From: Paraclostridium ghonii
GTDB lineage: Bacteria > Bacillota > Clostridia > Peptostreptococcales > Peptostreptococcaceae
DNA length: 49,680 nucleotides
Assembly: GCF_023653455.1 (NCBI RefSeq)
Contig: NZ_JAKEDR010000004.1
Coordinates: forward strand, 1 to 49,680
Direction: 5' to 3'
This document shows positions 37,701 through 48,026 of this stretch, piece by piece (positions within the stretch are counted from its first letter, which is position 1; the number at the start of each line of letters is the position of its first letter). Below the pieces are notes generated by a model. It saw only the letters and a list, made by a program, of their open reading frames with translations. It was not told the DNA's origin and searched no databases. The translations under genes and the position numbers were made by a program.

Positions 37701-37838
37701 ATTGGAGTTATTCAAAATTATAGCGCTCAGATAAATTTATAAATTTTGATCCCAAAGCTAAAATATGCTTTGAAGGTAGTTAAAATTTAAAAGTTATCTT
37801 TCGCTGAATAATATTTTGAATTAACTCCTATTTTTTTG
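37701..37838 (+). repeat. Long-hairpin element F2, acting as terminator of the tsa operon
   Basis: GGAGTTATTCAAAATTAT (from 37704) pairs with ATAATATTTTGAATTAACTCC, followed by a T-rich tract to about 37838. The tip is CAAAGC, eight bases, GCTTTG. Tip loop and flanks (TTTTGATCC on the left, GTAGTTAAAA on the right) match F1. Confidence 0.75.
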
Positions 37839-37850
37839 TATACACATACT

Positions 37851-37866
37851 AGGAAAATGTTTTCTT
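37851..37866 (+). promoter_or_regulatory. Possible CcpA cre-like site before the glycogen operon
   Basis: GGAAAATGTTTTCT is a palindrome close to the cre consensus TGAAAACGTTTTCA, with mismatches at the ends and in the centre. It lies between the arms of a 10-bp inverted repeat, TACACATACT (37841-37850) and AGTATGTGTA (37894-37903). The rest of 37839-38068 is AT-rich; TATAAT near 38000 may be the -10 of the glg promoter but no matching -35 is clear. Confidence 0.33.
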
Positions 37867-38068
37867 GGAATTAGAAAAAAGTATATTTTTGTAAGTATGT
37901 GTAGAAATAGAATTGAATATATGGATTAATGTAAATTTATAGGTATAGCGGTCAAAATTTTTGGAACAATACCTTTTTAAATAAAGTAAAAGTTCATATA
38001 TAATTAAAAATAAGCGAGTAATCGGTTTAAAAAATACGTTTAAGATATGCTTAAAGATGGGGGATTTT

Positions 38069-39976
38069 GTGTTGAAAAAGTATGAAGATTTAATTAATAG
38101 TTACAATATAAATTTATTTAAAGAGGGAAAAAATTATAGAAGCTATGAATTTATGGGGGCTCATAAAGTAGAAAAGGATAAAGAAAAAGGAATTACATTT
38201 ACAGTATGGGCACCAAATGCAAAGCAGGTGTATTTAACAGGAGAATTTAATGATTGGAATGAAACCTCCCATTCTATGAAAAACTTAGATAAAAGTGGGA
38301 TATGGAATATATTTATACCTAAAATGGATTTTAAAAATCTGTATAAATACAATATTGTAAGTAAAAATGGAGTAAGTAAGTTAAAGTCAGATCCATTTGC
38401 ATTTTTTTCTCAGATAAGGCCGGATACAGCATCTATTGTATTTGATATAGACAATTATTTATGGAAAGATAAAAAATGGATAGATAAAAGGGAAAAAACA
38501 GCATATAAGGATTCACCGATGAATATATATGAAGTTCATCTAGGTTCTTGGAAAAGAAAATGGGATGGGGAATTTTTTAGTTATGAAGAATTATATGAAC
38601 TAATAGATTATGTATGTGAAATGGGATATACACATATAGAAATATTGCCAATAACAGAACATCCTTTAGATCAATCATGGGGATATCAAACAATAGGATA
38701 TTATAGTCCGACTAGTAGGTATGGGGATTGCACTAGTTTAATGAAGTTTGTTGACAGATGCCATAAAAAAGGCATTGGAGTAATTTTAGATTTTGCATAT
38801 AGCCATTTTTGTAAAGATGATCATGGTTTGTATAAATTTGATGGAACTTCTCAATTTGAATATGAAGATGAATTAAAAGCTGAGAATATCGGTTGGGGAA
38901 CAGCTCATTTTGATTTAGGAAAACCAGAAGTTCAAAGTTTTTTAATATCTAATGCGATTTATTGGTTAGAAAAATTTCATATAGATGGAGTTAGAATGGA
39001 TGCAGTTGCAAGCATGCTTTACTTAGATTATGATATTGGACCTTGGAAGCCAAATAAATATGGTGGTAGAGAAAATATAGAAGCAATTGAATTCATAAGA
39101 ATGTTTAATGAAGTTATTCATAAGGAGATAAAAAATCCAATTATAATTGCAGAGGAATCAACATCATGGCCTATGGTATCAGGACCTTCATATAAAGGTG
39201 GATTAGCATTTGATAGTAAGTGGAATATGGGATGGATGAATGATACGTTAAAATACATGGAAATGGATTCTATATATAGAAAGCATCATCATGAACTGAT
39301 AACCTTTTCGTTTATGTATGCTTTTTCAGAGAACTTTATACTTCCACTATCACATGATGAAGTTGTACATGGGAAAAAATCTCTTCTTGATAAAATGCCT
39401 GGGGATCCTTGGCAAAAGTTCGCAGGATTAAGATTGCTTTATGCATATATGATGATACATCCAGGTAAAAAACTTTTATTTATGGGATGTGAATTTGCAC
39501 AAGGATTAGAATGGAGATTTGCGTATGGATTAGAATGGGAGTTATTAATAAGTGATCCACACAAAACTATGCAAACTTACACACGAGATTTAAATCATTT
39601 TTATAAAAATGAAAAAGCTATGTATGAAATAGATAATCATTATTCAGGATTTGATTTTATAGATCCTCATAATATAGATCAAAGTGTAATTGTTATTATG
39701 AGAAAAGGAAAGAAAAAAGGCGATTTTATAATATGTGTATTAAACTTTACTCCAGTATTTCATCAAGAATATAGGATAGGGGTACCTTATGAAGGTATTT
39801 ATGAAGAAGTTTTTAATAGTGATGATAAAAAGTATTGGGGATCAGGTCAAAATATGAAAGATATGGAATTGAAATCAGAAAATATGGCTTGGCATAATAA
39901 AGATTATTCTATAAATATAAAGGTTCCGCCTATGGGAGCTACTTTTATAAAAGGTAAAAATATAAATATATTATAA
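38069..39976 (+). CDS. glgB: 1,4-alpha-glucan branching enzyme GlgB
   Basis: GlgB introduces alpha-1,6 branches into glycogen. The roughly 635-aa protein has an N-terminal CBM48 domain (FTVWAPNAKQVYLTGEFNDW), a GH13 catalytic barrel and a C-terminal beta domain. The nucleophile Asp is in DGVRMDAVAS (about residue 311) and the acid/base Glu in IIAEES (about 362); PLSHDEVVHGK is the conserved third-carboxylate region. I prefer GTG 38069 (or TTG 38072) because GGGGGA at 38059-38064 is the only ribosome binding site; ATG 38057 overlaps it. It opens a six-gene glycogen operon. Confidence 0.95.
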   Translation: MLKKYEDLINSYNINLFKEGKNYRSYEFMGAHKVEKDKEKGITFTVWAPNAKQVYLTGEFNDWNETSHSMKNLDKSGIWNIFIPKMDFKNLYKYNIVSKNGVSKLKSDPFAFFSQIRPDTASIVFDIDNYLWKDKKWIDKREKTAYKDSPMNIYEVHLGSWKRKWDGEFFSYEELYELIDYVCEMGYTHIEILPITEHPLDQSWGYQTIGYYSPTSRYGDCTSLMKFVDRCHKKGIGVILDFAYSHFCKDDHGLYKFDGTSQFEYEDELKAENIGWGTAHFDLGKPEVQSFLISNAIYWLEKFHIDGVRMDAVASMLYLDYDIGPWKPNKYGGRENIEAIEFIRMFNEVIHKEIKNPIIIAEESTSWPMVSGPSYKGGLAFDSKWNMGWMNDTLKYMEMDSIYRKHHHELITFSFMYAFSENFILPLSHDEVVHGKKSLLDKMPGDPWQKFAGLRLLYAYMMIHPGKKLLFMGCEFAQGLEWRFAYGLEWELLISDPHKTMQTYTRDLNHFYKNEKAMYEIDNHYSGFDFIDPHNIDQSVIVIMRKGKKKGDFIICVLNFTPVFHQEYRIGVPYEGIYEEVFNSDDKKYWGSGQNMKDMELKSENMAWHNKDYSINIKVPPMGATFIKGKNINIL

Positions 39977-40021
39977 ATTTTACATTTATTATCAATTAGA
40001 CAGGGGGATTAGTAGTACATT

Positions 40022-41149
40022 ATGAAAAAAGAAATGATAGCAATGATATTAGCGGGGGGACAGGGATCAAGATTAGGAGTATTTACTAAAAATATAGCAA
40101 AGCCAGCAGTTTCATTTGGAGGTAAATATAGAATAATAGATTTTACATTGAGTAATTGTTCAAATTCAGGTATAGATACAGTTGGAGTCTTAACGCAATA
40201 TAGACCATTATTATTAAATTCGCATATAGGTATAGGAAGTCATTGGGATTTAGATAGAAAAAATGGAGGATTATCAATACTCCAACCATATATGAATGAA
40301 AAAGAAGGTAATTGGTATAAAGGGACCGCAGATGCAATATACCAAAATATGAACTATATAGATAGCTATGATCCAGAATATGTATTAGTGTTATCAGGAG
40401 ATCACATTTACAAAATGGATTATAGTGATATGCTAGAACACCATAAGTCTAAAAATGCAGATGTTACAATTGCTGTTATGGAAGTAGATTGGGATGAAGC
40501 TAGTAGATTTGGGATAATGAATACAGCTGATGATGGAAGTATATATGAATTTGAAGAAAAGCCAGAAAATCCTAAAAGCAATTTAGCTTCTATGGGAATA
40601 TATATATTTAATTGGAAGAAAATGAAAAACTATTTTCATTCAGGTAAACCATACATAGATTTTGGAAAAAATTTAATACCTAAGATGTTAAATGATAAAG
40701 TTAATATGTATTCATATGAGTTTAATGGATACTGGAGAGATGTTGGAACTATAGAAAGTTTATGGCAGGCTAATATGGATTTAATTAATCCAGATAATGG
40801 ATTTGATTTAAATGATTGCAATTGGAGAATTTATACAGATACAATGGCTATGCCACCTCAATACTTAGGAAAAGATGCAGATGTAAAGAAATCAATACTT
40901 GTGGATGGATGTAGAGTTTTTGGAAGTGTTGAAAATTCAGTTTTATCACATGGAGTTAGTATAGGAGAAGGAAGTATAGTAAAAGACTCAGTGATAATGT
41001 CTAATGCAAAAATAGGAAAAAATGTAATTATAGAGAAAGCTATGATAGGAGAAGGAGCTATAATTGAGGATGATTGCAAAATAGCTAGTGATGATGAAAG
41101 TATAAGCATAGTATCTGAATTTGAAGTTGTGTCTATGGAACTGGTATAG
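40022..41149 (+). CDS. glgC: Glucose-1-phosphate adenylyltransferase GlgC
   Basis: GlgC makes ADP-glucose, the glycogen donor, from ATP and glucose-1-phosphate. The 375-aa protein has the nucleotidyl-transfer signature GGQGSRL at residues 12-18, then [18 protein letters not shown], the ADP-glucose region and a C-terminal left-handed beta-helix with hexapeptide repeats ([19 protein letters not shown]). ATG 40022 follows GGGGGATTAG, with rather loose spacing. It is likely the catalytic partner of GlgD encoded 12 nt downstream. Confidence 0.96.
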   Translation: MKKEMIAMILAGGQGSRLGVFTKNIAKPAVSFGGKYRIIDFTLSNCSNSGIDTVGVLTQYRPLLLNSHIGIGSHWDLDRKNGGLSILQPYMNEKEGNWYKGTADAIYQNMNYIDSYDPEYVLVLSGDHIYKMDYSDMLEHHKSKNADVTIAVMEVDWDEASRFGIMNTADDGSIYEFEEKPENPKSNLASMGIYIFNWKKMKNYFHSGKPYIDFGKNLIPKMLNDKVNMYSYEFNGYWRDVGTIESLWQANMDLINPDNGFDLNDCNWRIYTDTMAMPPQYLGKDADVKKSILVDGCRVFGSVENSVLSHGVSIGEGSIVKDSVIMSNAKIGKNVIIEKAMIGEGAIIEDDCKIASDDESISIVSEFEVVSMELV

Positions 41150-41161
41150 GGGGATTTAATA

Positions 41162-42289
41162 ATGAATAAAGAGTGTATGGGAATAATTAATTTAAATAAG
41201 AAAGGTGATAATTTAAAAGAACTAAGTGATTCAAGGGTATTAGGGTCTATACCTATAGGAGGAAGATATAGAATAATAGACTTTGCATTATCTAATATGG
41301 TCAATGCAGGTATGAAGAACATAGGAATTTTTTCAGATCAAAAATATAGATCATTAACAGATCACTTAGGAAATGGGAGTCATTGGGATTTATCGGCTAA
41401 AAATGATGGATTATTTGTATTTAGCCCTGAAAATACTAAAAAGCAAATTTGTAGAGCAATAAAAAAGGGTGATATCCATAATATATTTTCCAATATAGAT
41501 TATATAGAAAAAAGTAAACAAGAATATGTACTTATATCTCCTAGTTATATGATTTGTAATATAGATTATAAAAAATCATTAAATTATCATAAGCTATCAG
41601 GAGATGATATAACTATTATTTACAAGAATGTAGATAATGCAGATGAAGATTTTATAGGAACTACAATATTAAACATAAATGATAAAAATCAAATTTCAAG
41701 TATGGGAATAAACATAGGAAGAAAATCAAACGTAGATATATCAATGGATATGTATATTATGAAAAAAAGCTTATTGATAGATATGATATATGATGCAGTA
41801 TCAACAGGAGAATATACAAACATAGAAGACTATATAAATGAAAGTTTAGAAAAAATAAATATTGGAGCATATCAATATAGTGGGTATTTAAAATGTATAA
41901 ACTCTACAAAGAGTTATTTTGAAACTAATAAAGATTTATTAAATGTAGATGTAGCAAATGAACTTTTTTACTCAGATAGAAAAGTTTTCACAAAAGAAAA
42001 AAATGAACAACCTACACTATACACAGAAACATCTAACGTTAAAAATTCATTTGTAGCTACAGGATGTGTTATAGAAGGTGAAGTTCAAGATAGTATTATA
42101 TTTAGAAAAGTTCATGTTAAAAAGGGATCAGTTATAAAAAATTCTATAGTTATGCAAAACTCAACTATACAAGAAAATGTAAAATTAGATAATGTTATAT
42201 TAGATAAAAATGTTTTTATATCAAGAGATAAAGAGTTAAAGGGAGATATAAAATTACCACTAGTAGTAGAAAAAAATGTGATTTTATAG
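41162..42289 (+). CDS. glgD: GlgD, non-catalytic partner of glucose-1-phosphate adenylyltransferase
   Basis: A 375-aa GlgC paralogue that has lost the catalytic GGxGxRL loop: its N terminus reads MGIINLNKKGDNLKELSD where GlgC has AGGQGSRLG. The fold is kept (GGRYRIIDFALSNMVNAG; C-terminal hexapeptide repeats ending VRK-like VHVKKGSVIKNSIVMQNS). In other Firmicutes GlgD associates with GlgC and alters its activity. It has the same length as GlgC and lies directly after it, which suggests an old tandem duplication. An AGGGGGA site precedes ATG 41162. Confidence 0.94.
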   Translation: MNKECMGIINLNKKGDNLKELSDSRVLGSIPIGGRYRIIDFALSNMVNAGMKNIGIFSDQKYRSLTDHLGNGSHWDLSAKNDGLFVFSPENTKKQICRAIKKGDIHNIFSNIDYIEKSKQEYVLISPSYMICNIDYKKSLNYHKLSGDDITIIYKNVDNADEDFIGTTILNINDKNQISSMGINIGRKSNVDISMDMYIMKKSLLIDMIYDAVSTGEYTNIEDYINESLEKINIGAYQYSGYLKCINSTKSYFETNKDLLNVDVANELFYSDRKVFTKEKNEQPTLYTETSNVKNSFVATGCVIEGEVQDSIIFRKVHVKKGSVIKNSIVMQNSTIQENVKLDNVILDKNVFISRDKELKGDIKLPLVVEKNVIL

Positions 42290-42302
42290 AGGAGGATAAG
42301 TT

Positions 42303-43760
42303 TTGAAAGTTCTTTTTGTAACAGCTGAATGCTGGCCTTTTGTAAAGACTGGGGGGTTAGGAGATGTTTCGTATGCACTTCCTAAGGCTCTAAAAAAAGA
42401 AGGAGTAGATGTAAGGGTTATAATGCCTAAGTATGTTAATATTCCTAAATATTTAAAAGATCAAATGAAAACAGTAGCAGTATTTAATGTAAATGTAGCA
42501 TGGAGAAATCAATACTGTGGATTATTAGAATTAGAATTAGATGGAGTTAAATTTTACTTTATAGATAATGAATTTTACTTTAAAAGAGATGGAGAGTATG
42601 CATATTTATATGGATATGAAGATGATGTAGAAAGATTTACTTTTTTTAGCAATGCAGTATTAGAATCTTTAAAAAGAATAGATTTCTATCCAAATGTAAT
42701 AAATTTAAATGATTGGCATACAGGAATGATTCCTTTATTTTTAAAAGAAAATTATAGTCACGACGAGAGATATTCACAAATAAGAACGATGTATACTATA
42801 CATAACCTTCAATACCAAGGTGTGTTTTCAAATCAAAGTATAGAAGATGTATTATCTATACCTAGATACTACTTAGATGAAGGGCATATAGAGTATTATG
42901 GTGGAGTCAATTTTATGAAAGCAGGCATAGTATATTCAGATAAAGTAAATACAGTAAGTCCTACTTACGCAAATGAAATACAAACAAAATTTTATGGAGA
43001 AGGCCTAGATGGGCTGATTAATCATAACTCATATAAATTAAAAGGAATTGTAAATGGAATAGATTATGAAATAAACAATCCAGAGACGGATAAAAATATA
43101 GTATGTAATTACAATATAAATTCAATAAATGATAAAATTAAAAATAAATTAGAGTTACAAAAGATTTTAGGATTAGAAATAAATCCAGATATTCCTATGA
43201 TAGGAATAGTTTCTAGATTAGTATCTCAAAAGGGATTAGATTTAATTTCATATATGATGCCAGAGATAGTACAAGAGAATTTACAATTAGTTGTTTTAGG
43301 AACAGGAGAAGAACAATATCAATCTATGTTAAATTATTATTCAGGAAAATATCCAAATAAGGTTGCAGCTATATTAACTTTTGATGCAGCATTAGCTCAA
43401 CAAATTTATGCATCGTCAGATATGTTCTTGATGCCATCTTTATTTGAACCATGTGGAATTGGACAAATGATAGCTATGAGGTATGGATCTATTCCTATAG
43501 TAAGGGAGACTGGGGGGTTAAAAGATACAGTAATACCTTTTAACAAATATACAGGAGAAGGAAATGGATTTAGCTTTGCAAATTATAATGCCCATGAAAT
43601 GTTTTACTGTATTAAAAATGCAATAGATACTTATAAAAATGATAAAAGTGCATGGTTTAACATGATTAAAAGTGCTATGAGTACTGATAGCAGTTGGGCT
43701 AAGTCTGCAAATGAGTATATAAAAACATACAATGAAATAGTTTGGCAAAGGAGTTGGTAG
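42303..43760 (+). CDS. glgA: Glycogen synthase GlgA
   Basis: GlgA transfers glucose from ADP-glucose to the growing alpha-1,4 chain. The 485-aa GT5 enzyme has the ADP-glucose motif KTGGLGDV at residues 15-22 and the C-terminal counterpart PSLFEPCGIGQMIAMRYG and RETGGLKDTV. The stretch LNDWHTGMIPLFLKE is also diagnostic. Translation starts at TTG 42303, about 7 nt after GAGGAGG. Its last codons contain the ribosome binding site of glgP (AAAGGAG, 43747-43753). Confidence 0.97.
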   Translation: MKVLFVTAECWPFVKTGGLGDVSYALPKALKKEGVDVRVIMPKYVNIPKYLKDQMKTVAVFNVNVAWRNQYCGLLELELDGVKFYFIDNEFYFKRDGEYAYLYGYEDDVERFTFFSNAVLESLKRIDFYPNVINLNDWHTGMIPLFLKENYSHDERYSQIRTMYTIHNLQYQGVFSNQSIEDVLSIPRYYLDEGHIEYYGGVNFMKAGIVYSDKVNTVSPTYANEIQTKFYGEGLDGLINHNSYKLKGIVNGIDYEINNPETDKNIVCNYNINSINDKIKNKLELQKILGLEINPDIPMIGIVSRLVSQKGLDLISYMMPEIVQENLQLVVLGTGEEQYQSMLNYYSGKYPNKVAAILTFDAALAQQIYASSDMFLMPSLFEPCGIGQMIAMRYGSIPIVRETGGLKDTVIPFNKYTGEGNGFSFANYNAHEMFYCIKNAIDTYKNDKSAWFNMIKSAMSTDSSWAKSANEYIKTYNEIVWQRSW

Positions 43761-43762
43761 CA

Positions 43763-46183
43763 TTGACTCTCATAAATAGGGAGAAATTTAAATCACAATT
43801 TAAAAAGCAAATGGACCTTTTATATAAACAAAGTATTAAAGAAGCAAATAATGAGCAGTTACTAAATACATTAGTAACTGTTCTAAAAACTAAAATAGCA
43901 AATACATGGAAAGAAAATAGGCTAAATAAAGAAAAAGAAGTTTATTATTTTTGTATAGAATTTCTACTTGGAAGACAATTAGAATCAAATCTTTTAAACT
44001 TAGGGATAATGAAAGAAGTAAGAGAGATATTAGACACTATGGGCATTAACCTGGATGATTTAATAAATGCAGAATATGACCCAGCACTAGGAAATGGTGG
44101 ACTAGGTAGGTTAGCTGCATGTTTTTTAGACTCCATGGCATCTCTTAATATAAGTGGTCATGGTTATGGAATAAGATATGAATATGGATTATTTGAACAA
44201 AAGTTTGTAAATGGGCATCAAGTTGAAGTTCCAGATAACTGGTTAAAAGAAGAATCATATATTTGGGAAACTGTAAGACCAAACAAAGCAGTTATAGTTA
44301 AGTTTGGAGGAGAAGTACAACTTATAGAAAAAAATGGGAAGTTAAAACCTATCCATAAAAACTATATTCCTGTAATGGCAGTGCCTTATGATATACCTAT
44401 TATAGGATATGAAAATGAATATATAAATACATTGAGACTATTTAAATCGGACATACCTAGAAAAGATTTTGAACCAATATTAAAAGACTCAAAAAATAGT
44501 TATGGAAGTTATCATGATGCACTACAGTATAGATATTATGTAGATGAAATATCACAAGTATTATATCCAAATGATTCAAATGATGCAGGAAAGATGTTAA
44601 GACTAAAACAAGAGTATTTTTTAGTTAGTGCAGGAATGCAGGATATAATAAGAAAATGTAAGAAAAATAAAATTGATATTAAAAAACTAAATGAAAAAAT
44701 AGCAATTCATATAAACGACACTCATCCATCACTGTGTATTCCAGAACTTATGAGAATACTCATGGATGAAGAGGGATTTGGATGGAATGAAGCATGGGAA
44801 ATTACAAAAAAATGTAGTTCATATACAAATCACACTATAATGACTGAAGCCATGGAAAAATGGCAAATAAAAATGATAAAAGATTTACTTCCAAGAATTT
44901 ATATGATAATAGAAGAAATAAATAAAAGATATTTAAATGAATTAAGAAGTAAGTACTCAAATGAAAATGAAAGAATTAATAAGATGGCTATAATTTATGG
45001 TAATAATGTAAACATGGCTAACTTGAGCATAGTTGGAAGTAGTAGTGTTAATGGTGTTGCAAACCTTCATACAGAAATTCTTAAAAAGGAAGTATTAAAA
45101 GAATTTTACGAAGATGAACCATTTAAGTTTAACAATAAAACAAATGGAATTGCACATAGAAGGTGGTTAATGTTATCAAACCCACAGTTATCCAGCTTAA
45201 TAACACATCTTATAGGAGATGAGTGGAAAAGAGATACTACAAAATTAAAACAACTTGAAAAATATAAAAATGATAAAAAGGTATTAAAAGAATTAGAAAA
45301 AATTAAATATCAAAATAAAATTAACTTAGCTAAGATAATAAAAGAAAAAAATGGGATAGAAGTAAATCCAAATTCTATATTCGATGTACAGATAAAAAGA
45401 TTACACGCATATAAACGACAACTTATGAACGCACTTCACATACTTCATTTATATCATGAACTATTAGACAATCCAAACTTAGACATAGAACCAAGAACTT
45501 TTATATTTGGGGCAAAAGCTGCTCCTGGATATTATTTTGCGAAATGTGTTATTAAATTTATAAATGAATTAGCTCAAAAAATTAATAATGATAAAAGAGT
45601 TAATGAAAAATTAAAGGTAGTTTTTATAGAAAACTATGGAGTTTCACTAGCAGAGAAAGTAATACCTGCTGCAGATATAAGTGAACAAATATCAACAACT
45701 ACAAAAGAAGCATCGGGAACTAGCAATATGAAGTTTATGATGAATGGAGCTATAACTTTAGCTACTTTAGATGGAGCAAATATAGAAATACATGAACAAG
45801 TAGGAGATGAAAATATAATACTATTTGGATTATTAGCTCATCAAGTATTAGAATACAATAAATTTGGAGGATACTCATCAGCAGATATATACTCTAATAA
45901 TTTCTATATAAAAAGAGTTGTAGATGATTTAGTAAATGGGTTCATTCCAAATATTGGGGAAGAAGGAAGACAGATATATAATTCACTAATAACATATAAT
46001 GATGAATTTTTTGTATTAAGAGATTTTGAAAATTATATAGAATCTCAGAAAAAAATAAATGATTTATATAAGGAAAAAAATAAATGGAATAAAATATCTT
46101 TGATAAATATAGCAAATTCAGGAGTATTTTCAAGTGATAGAACTATAAATGAATATGCTAATGAAATATGGTATAAAAAGTAA
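43763..46183 (+). CDS. glgP: Glycogen phosphorylase
   Basis: GlgP releases glucose-1-phosphate from alpha-1,4 chains using phosphate and pyridoxal phosphate. The roughly 806-aa protein has the full GT35 family length. The cofactor Lys (about residue 657) lies in EASGTSNMKFMMNGA; EYDPALGNGGLGRLAACFLDS, QVEVPDNWL and IHINDTHPSLCIPELMRILMD are other signatures. I chose TTG 43763, 9 nt after the GGAG at 43750-43753 and 2 nt after the glgA stop; the frame also has TTGs at 43742 and 43754 that are too close to the site. It degrades the polymer made by the four genes upstream. Confidence 0.96.
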   Translation: MTLINREKFKSQFKKQMDLLYKQSIKEANNEQLLNTLVTVLKTKIANTWKENRLNKEKEVYYFCIEFLLGRQLESNLLNLGIMKEVREILDTMGINLDDLINAEYDPALGNGGLGRLAACFLDSMASLNISGHGYGIRYEYGLFEQKFVNGHQVEVPDNWLKEESYIWETVRPNKAVIVKFGGEVQLIEKNGKLKPIHKNYIPVMAVPYDIPIIGYENEYINTLRLFKSDIPRKDFEPILKDSKNSYGSYHDALQYRYYVDEISQVLYPNDSNDAGKMLRLKQEYFLVSAGMQDIIRKCKKNKIDIKKLNEKIAIHINDTHPSLCIPELMRILMDEEGFGWNEAWEITKKCSSYTNHTIMTEAMEKWQIKMIKDLLPRIYMIIEEINKRYLNELRSKYSNENERINKMAIIYGNNVNMANLSIVGSSSVNGVANLHTEILKKEVLKEFYEDEPFKFNNKTNGIAHRRWLMLSNPQLSSLITHLIGDEWKRDTTKLKQLEKYKNDKKVLKELEKIKYQNKINLAKIIKEKNGIEVNPNSIFDVQIKRLHAYKRQLMNALHILHLYHELLDNPNLDIEPRTFIFGAKAAPGYYFAKCVIKFINELAQKINNDKRVNEKLKVVFIENYGVSLAEKVIPAADISEQISTTTKEASGTSNMKFMMNGAITLATLDGANIEIHEQVGDENIILFGLLAHQVLEYNKFGGYSSADIYSNNFYIKRVVDDLVNGFIPNIGEEGRQIYNSLITYNDEFFVLRDFENYIESQKKINDLYKEKNKWNKISLINIANSGVFSSDRTINEYANEIWYKK

Positions 46184-46216
46184 ATCAGTTCAAAAGATAA
46201 AAAGGTGGGGGTTAAA

Positions 46217-47983
46217 GTGAGTATAACATATAATTCTTGGTCAGAAAGTTATAAAAAGCCTTTCGGAGCTTTAGAATTAGGAGAAAAACTAAGTTTAAAT
46301 ATACAAGCTACAGAAAATGTAAATCAAGTATATTTAATGATTGAAAAAGACGAAACGGACATTGAAGAAATACAAATGAAAAAATCAGAAAACAATGTAT
46401 TTATCATAGATAAATATGAATTTGAAAAAGAAGATATTTATTTTTATTTCTTTAAAGTTATAGAAAATGTAAATGGGAATATGGAAAGCAAATATTATGG
46501 AAAAAATAATGCAGATGGAATGTGTAGGGAATATTATGAATTAGAAAGTATAAATAAGTATCAACTTACAATTAGCAAAAAAAATAAATCACCACAATGG
46601 TTTAAAGAAGGTGTTTTATATCATATATTTGTAGATAGATTCAACAGAACAGGTAAAGTAAATAATCCTAAAAAGAATAGTTTTATATATGCAAACTGGG
46701 AAGACACTCCTATGTATATAAAAAATAGAGAAAATGAAGTAATTAGATGGGATTTTCATGGAGGTAATTTAAAGGGGATAATTAACAAGTTAAGCTATTT
46801 AAAAAGCTTAGGTGTTAGCATAATATATTTAAGCCCTATATTTGAATCTCAAAGTAACCATAAGTACGATACAGCAGACTATAAGAGCATTGACCCTATG
46901 TTTGGTGATGAAGAAATATTTAAGGATTTAATAAAAGAAGCAAATAAAAAAGGTATAAATATTATTTTAGATGGTGTGTTTAGCCATACTGGAGATGATA
47001 GTATATATTTTAACAAGTATGGAAACTACGATTCTATAGGTGCATATCAATCTAAAGATTCTCCATATTTTTCTTGGTACAACTTTGAAAATTTTCCTAA
47101 AAAGTATGATTGCTGGTGGGGAATAAAGGCTTTACCAAATGTTAATGAAACAGAAAGTTCATATATGAACTATATTATAAAAGATAAAGATAGTGTAATA
47201 AACAAATGGATGAGTTATGGTGTTAAAGGTTGGAGACTTGATGTTGCAGATGAACTTCCATCTAAATTTATAGAAGAAGTAAGAAAAGAAAGTTTAAAAG
47301 TAGATAAAGCTTCTGTTGTTGTAGGGGAAGTATGGGAAGATGCATCAAATAAAATTAGTTATAATGAAAGAAGAAAATATCTTTTAGGAGACCAATTAAA
47401 TGGAGTTACAGGATATTTATTTAAAGATATAGTTGTAGGCTTTTTAAATGGTAAACTTAATTCTAAAGATGTATACAATAGCCTTATGACTATAAAAGAA
47501 AATTATCCAAAAGAATCTTTTAAATCTAATTTAAATATATTGGGTACTCATGATACAAGAAGGATACTTACGGAGTTAAATGAAGATAAAGAACTTCTTA
47601 AGTTAGCAGTTGCAATGCAAATGACGTTTGAGGGGGTTCCATATATTTATTATGGAGATGAAGCAGGACTTTTAGGTGAAAGTGATCCTGATAATAGAAG
47701 AACGTATCCTTGGAAAAATGAAGATAAAGATATTTTGAATTTCTATAAAAATATTATTAAGGATAGAAATAAAAGTAAGGTGTTAACTTGTGGGGAAACT
47801 AAATTATTGGAATTGGAAAACCCAGATGTTTTTGGATATGTTAGATATATTGAGGGCGAAGATGATATTTTAGTACTGATAAATAGATGTGATAAAGAAG
47901 TTGTAGAGATATATGAAGAATTTACGTTTAATTTAAAACCTAAGTCATATGAAGTAGTGAGTTTGGTAAAATCTAATGATTGA
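46217..47983 (+). CDS. GH13 alpha-amylase-family glucan hydrolase (maltodextrin or cyclomaltodextrinase-like)
   Basis: A roughly 588-aa intracellular GH13 enzyme (no signal peptide) with an N-terminal beta-sandwich (about residues 1-115), the catalytic barrel and a C-terminal beta domain. Conserved regions: LDGVFSHTG, GWRLDVADELP with the nucleophile Asp, GEVWEDA with the acid/base Glu, and LGTHDTRR. The N-terminal domain and FHGGNLKGIINKL place it near neopullulanase, cyclomaltodextrinase or maltodextrin glucosidases; exact specificity is not decidable. It probably trims limit dextrins left by GlgP. GTG 46217 is 6 nt after AGGTGGGG; GTG 46205 lies inside that site. It ends the glycogen operon. 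Confidence 0.93.
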   Translation: MSITYNSWSESYKKPFGALELGEKLSLNIQATENVNQVYLMIEKDETDIEEIQMKKSENNVFIIDKYEFEKEDIYFYFFKVIENVNGNMESKYYGKNNADGMCREYYELESINKYQLTISKKNKSPQWFKEGVLYHIFVDRFNRTGKVNNPKKNSFIYANWEDTPMYIKNRENEVIRWDFHGGNLKGIINKLSYLKSLGVSIIYLSPIFESQSNHKYDTADYKSIDPMFGDEEIFKDLIKEANKKGINIILDGVFSHTGDDSIYFNKYGNYDSIGAYQSKDSPYFSWYNFENFPKKYDCWWGIKALPNVNETESSYMNYIIKDKDSVINKWMSYGVKGWRLDVADELPSKFIEEVRKESLKVDKASVVVGEVWEDASNKISYNERRKYLLGDQLNGVTGYLFKDIVVGFLNGKLNSKDVYNSLMTIKENYPKESFKSNLNILGTHDTRRILTELNEDKELLKLAVAMQMTFEGVPYIYYGDEAGLLGESDPDNRRTYPWKNEDKDILNFYKNIIKDRNKSKVLTCGETKLLELENPDVFGYVRYIEGEDDILVLINRCDKEVVEIYEEFTFNLKPKSYEVVSLVKSND

Positions 47984-47987
47984 TTTT

Positions 47988-48026
47988 AATCACAATAAAG
48001 ATATTTTCTTTATTGTGATTTTTTTG
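47988..48026 (+). terminator. Terminator of the glycogen operon
   Basis: AATCACAATAAAGA pairs with TCTTTATTGTGATT across a short loop, followed by a T-run. Confidence 0.95.

Noticed and set aside
38057..38068. ATG 38057 as the glgB start
   Set aside because: The only ribosome binding site (GGGGGA, 38059-38064) lies downstream of this ATG and overlaps it.
40858..41322. 154-codon - strand frame antisense to glgC/glgD
   Set aside because: It is complementary to the beta-helix coding region; its Ser/Ile-rich composition is that of a shadow frame.
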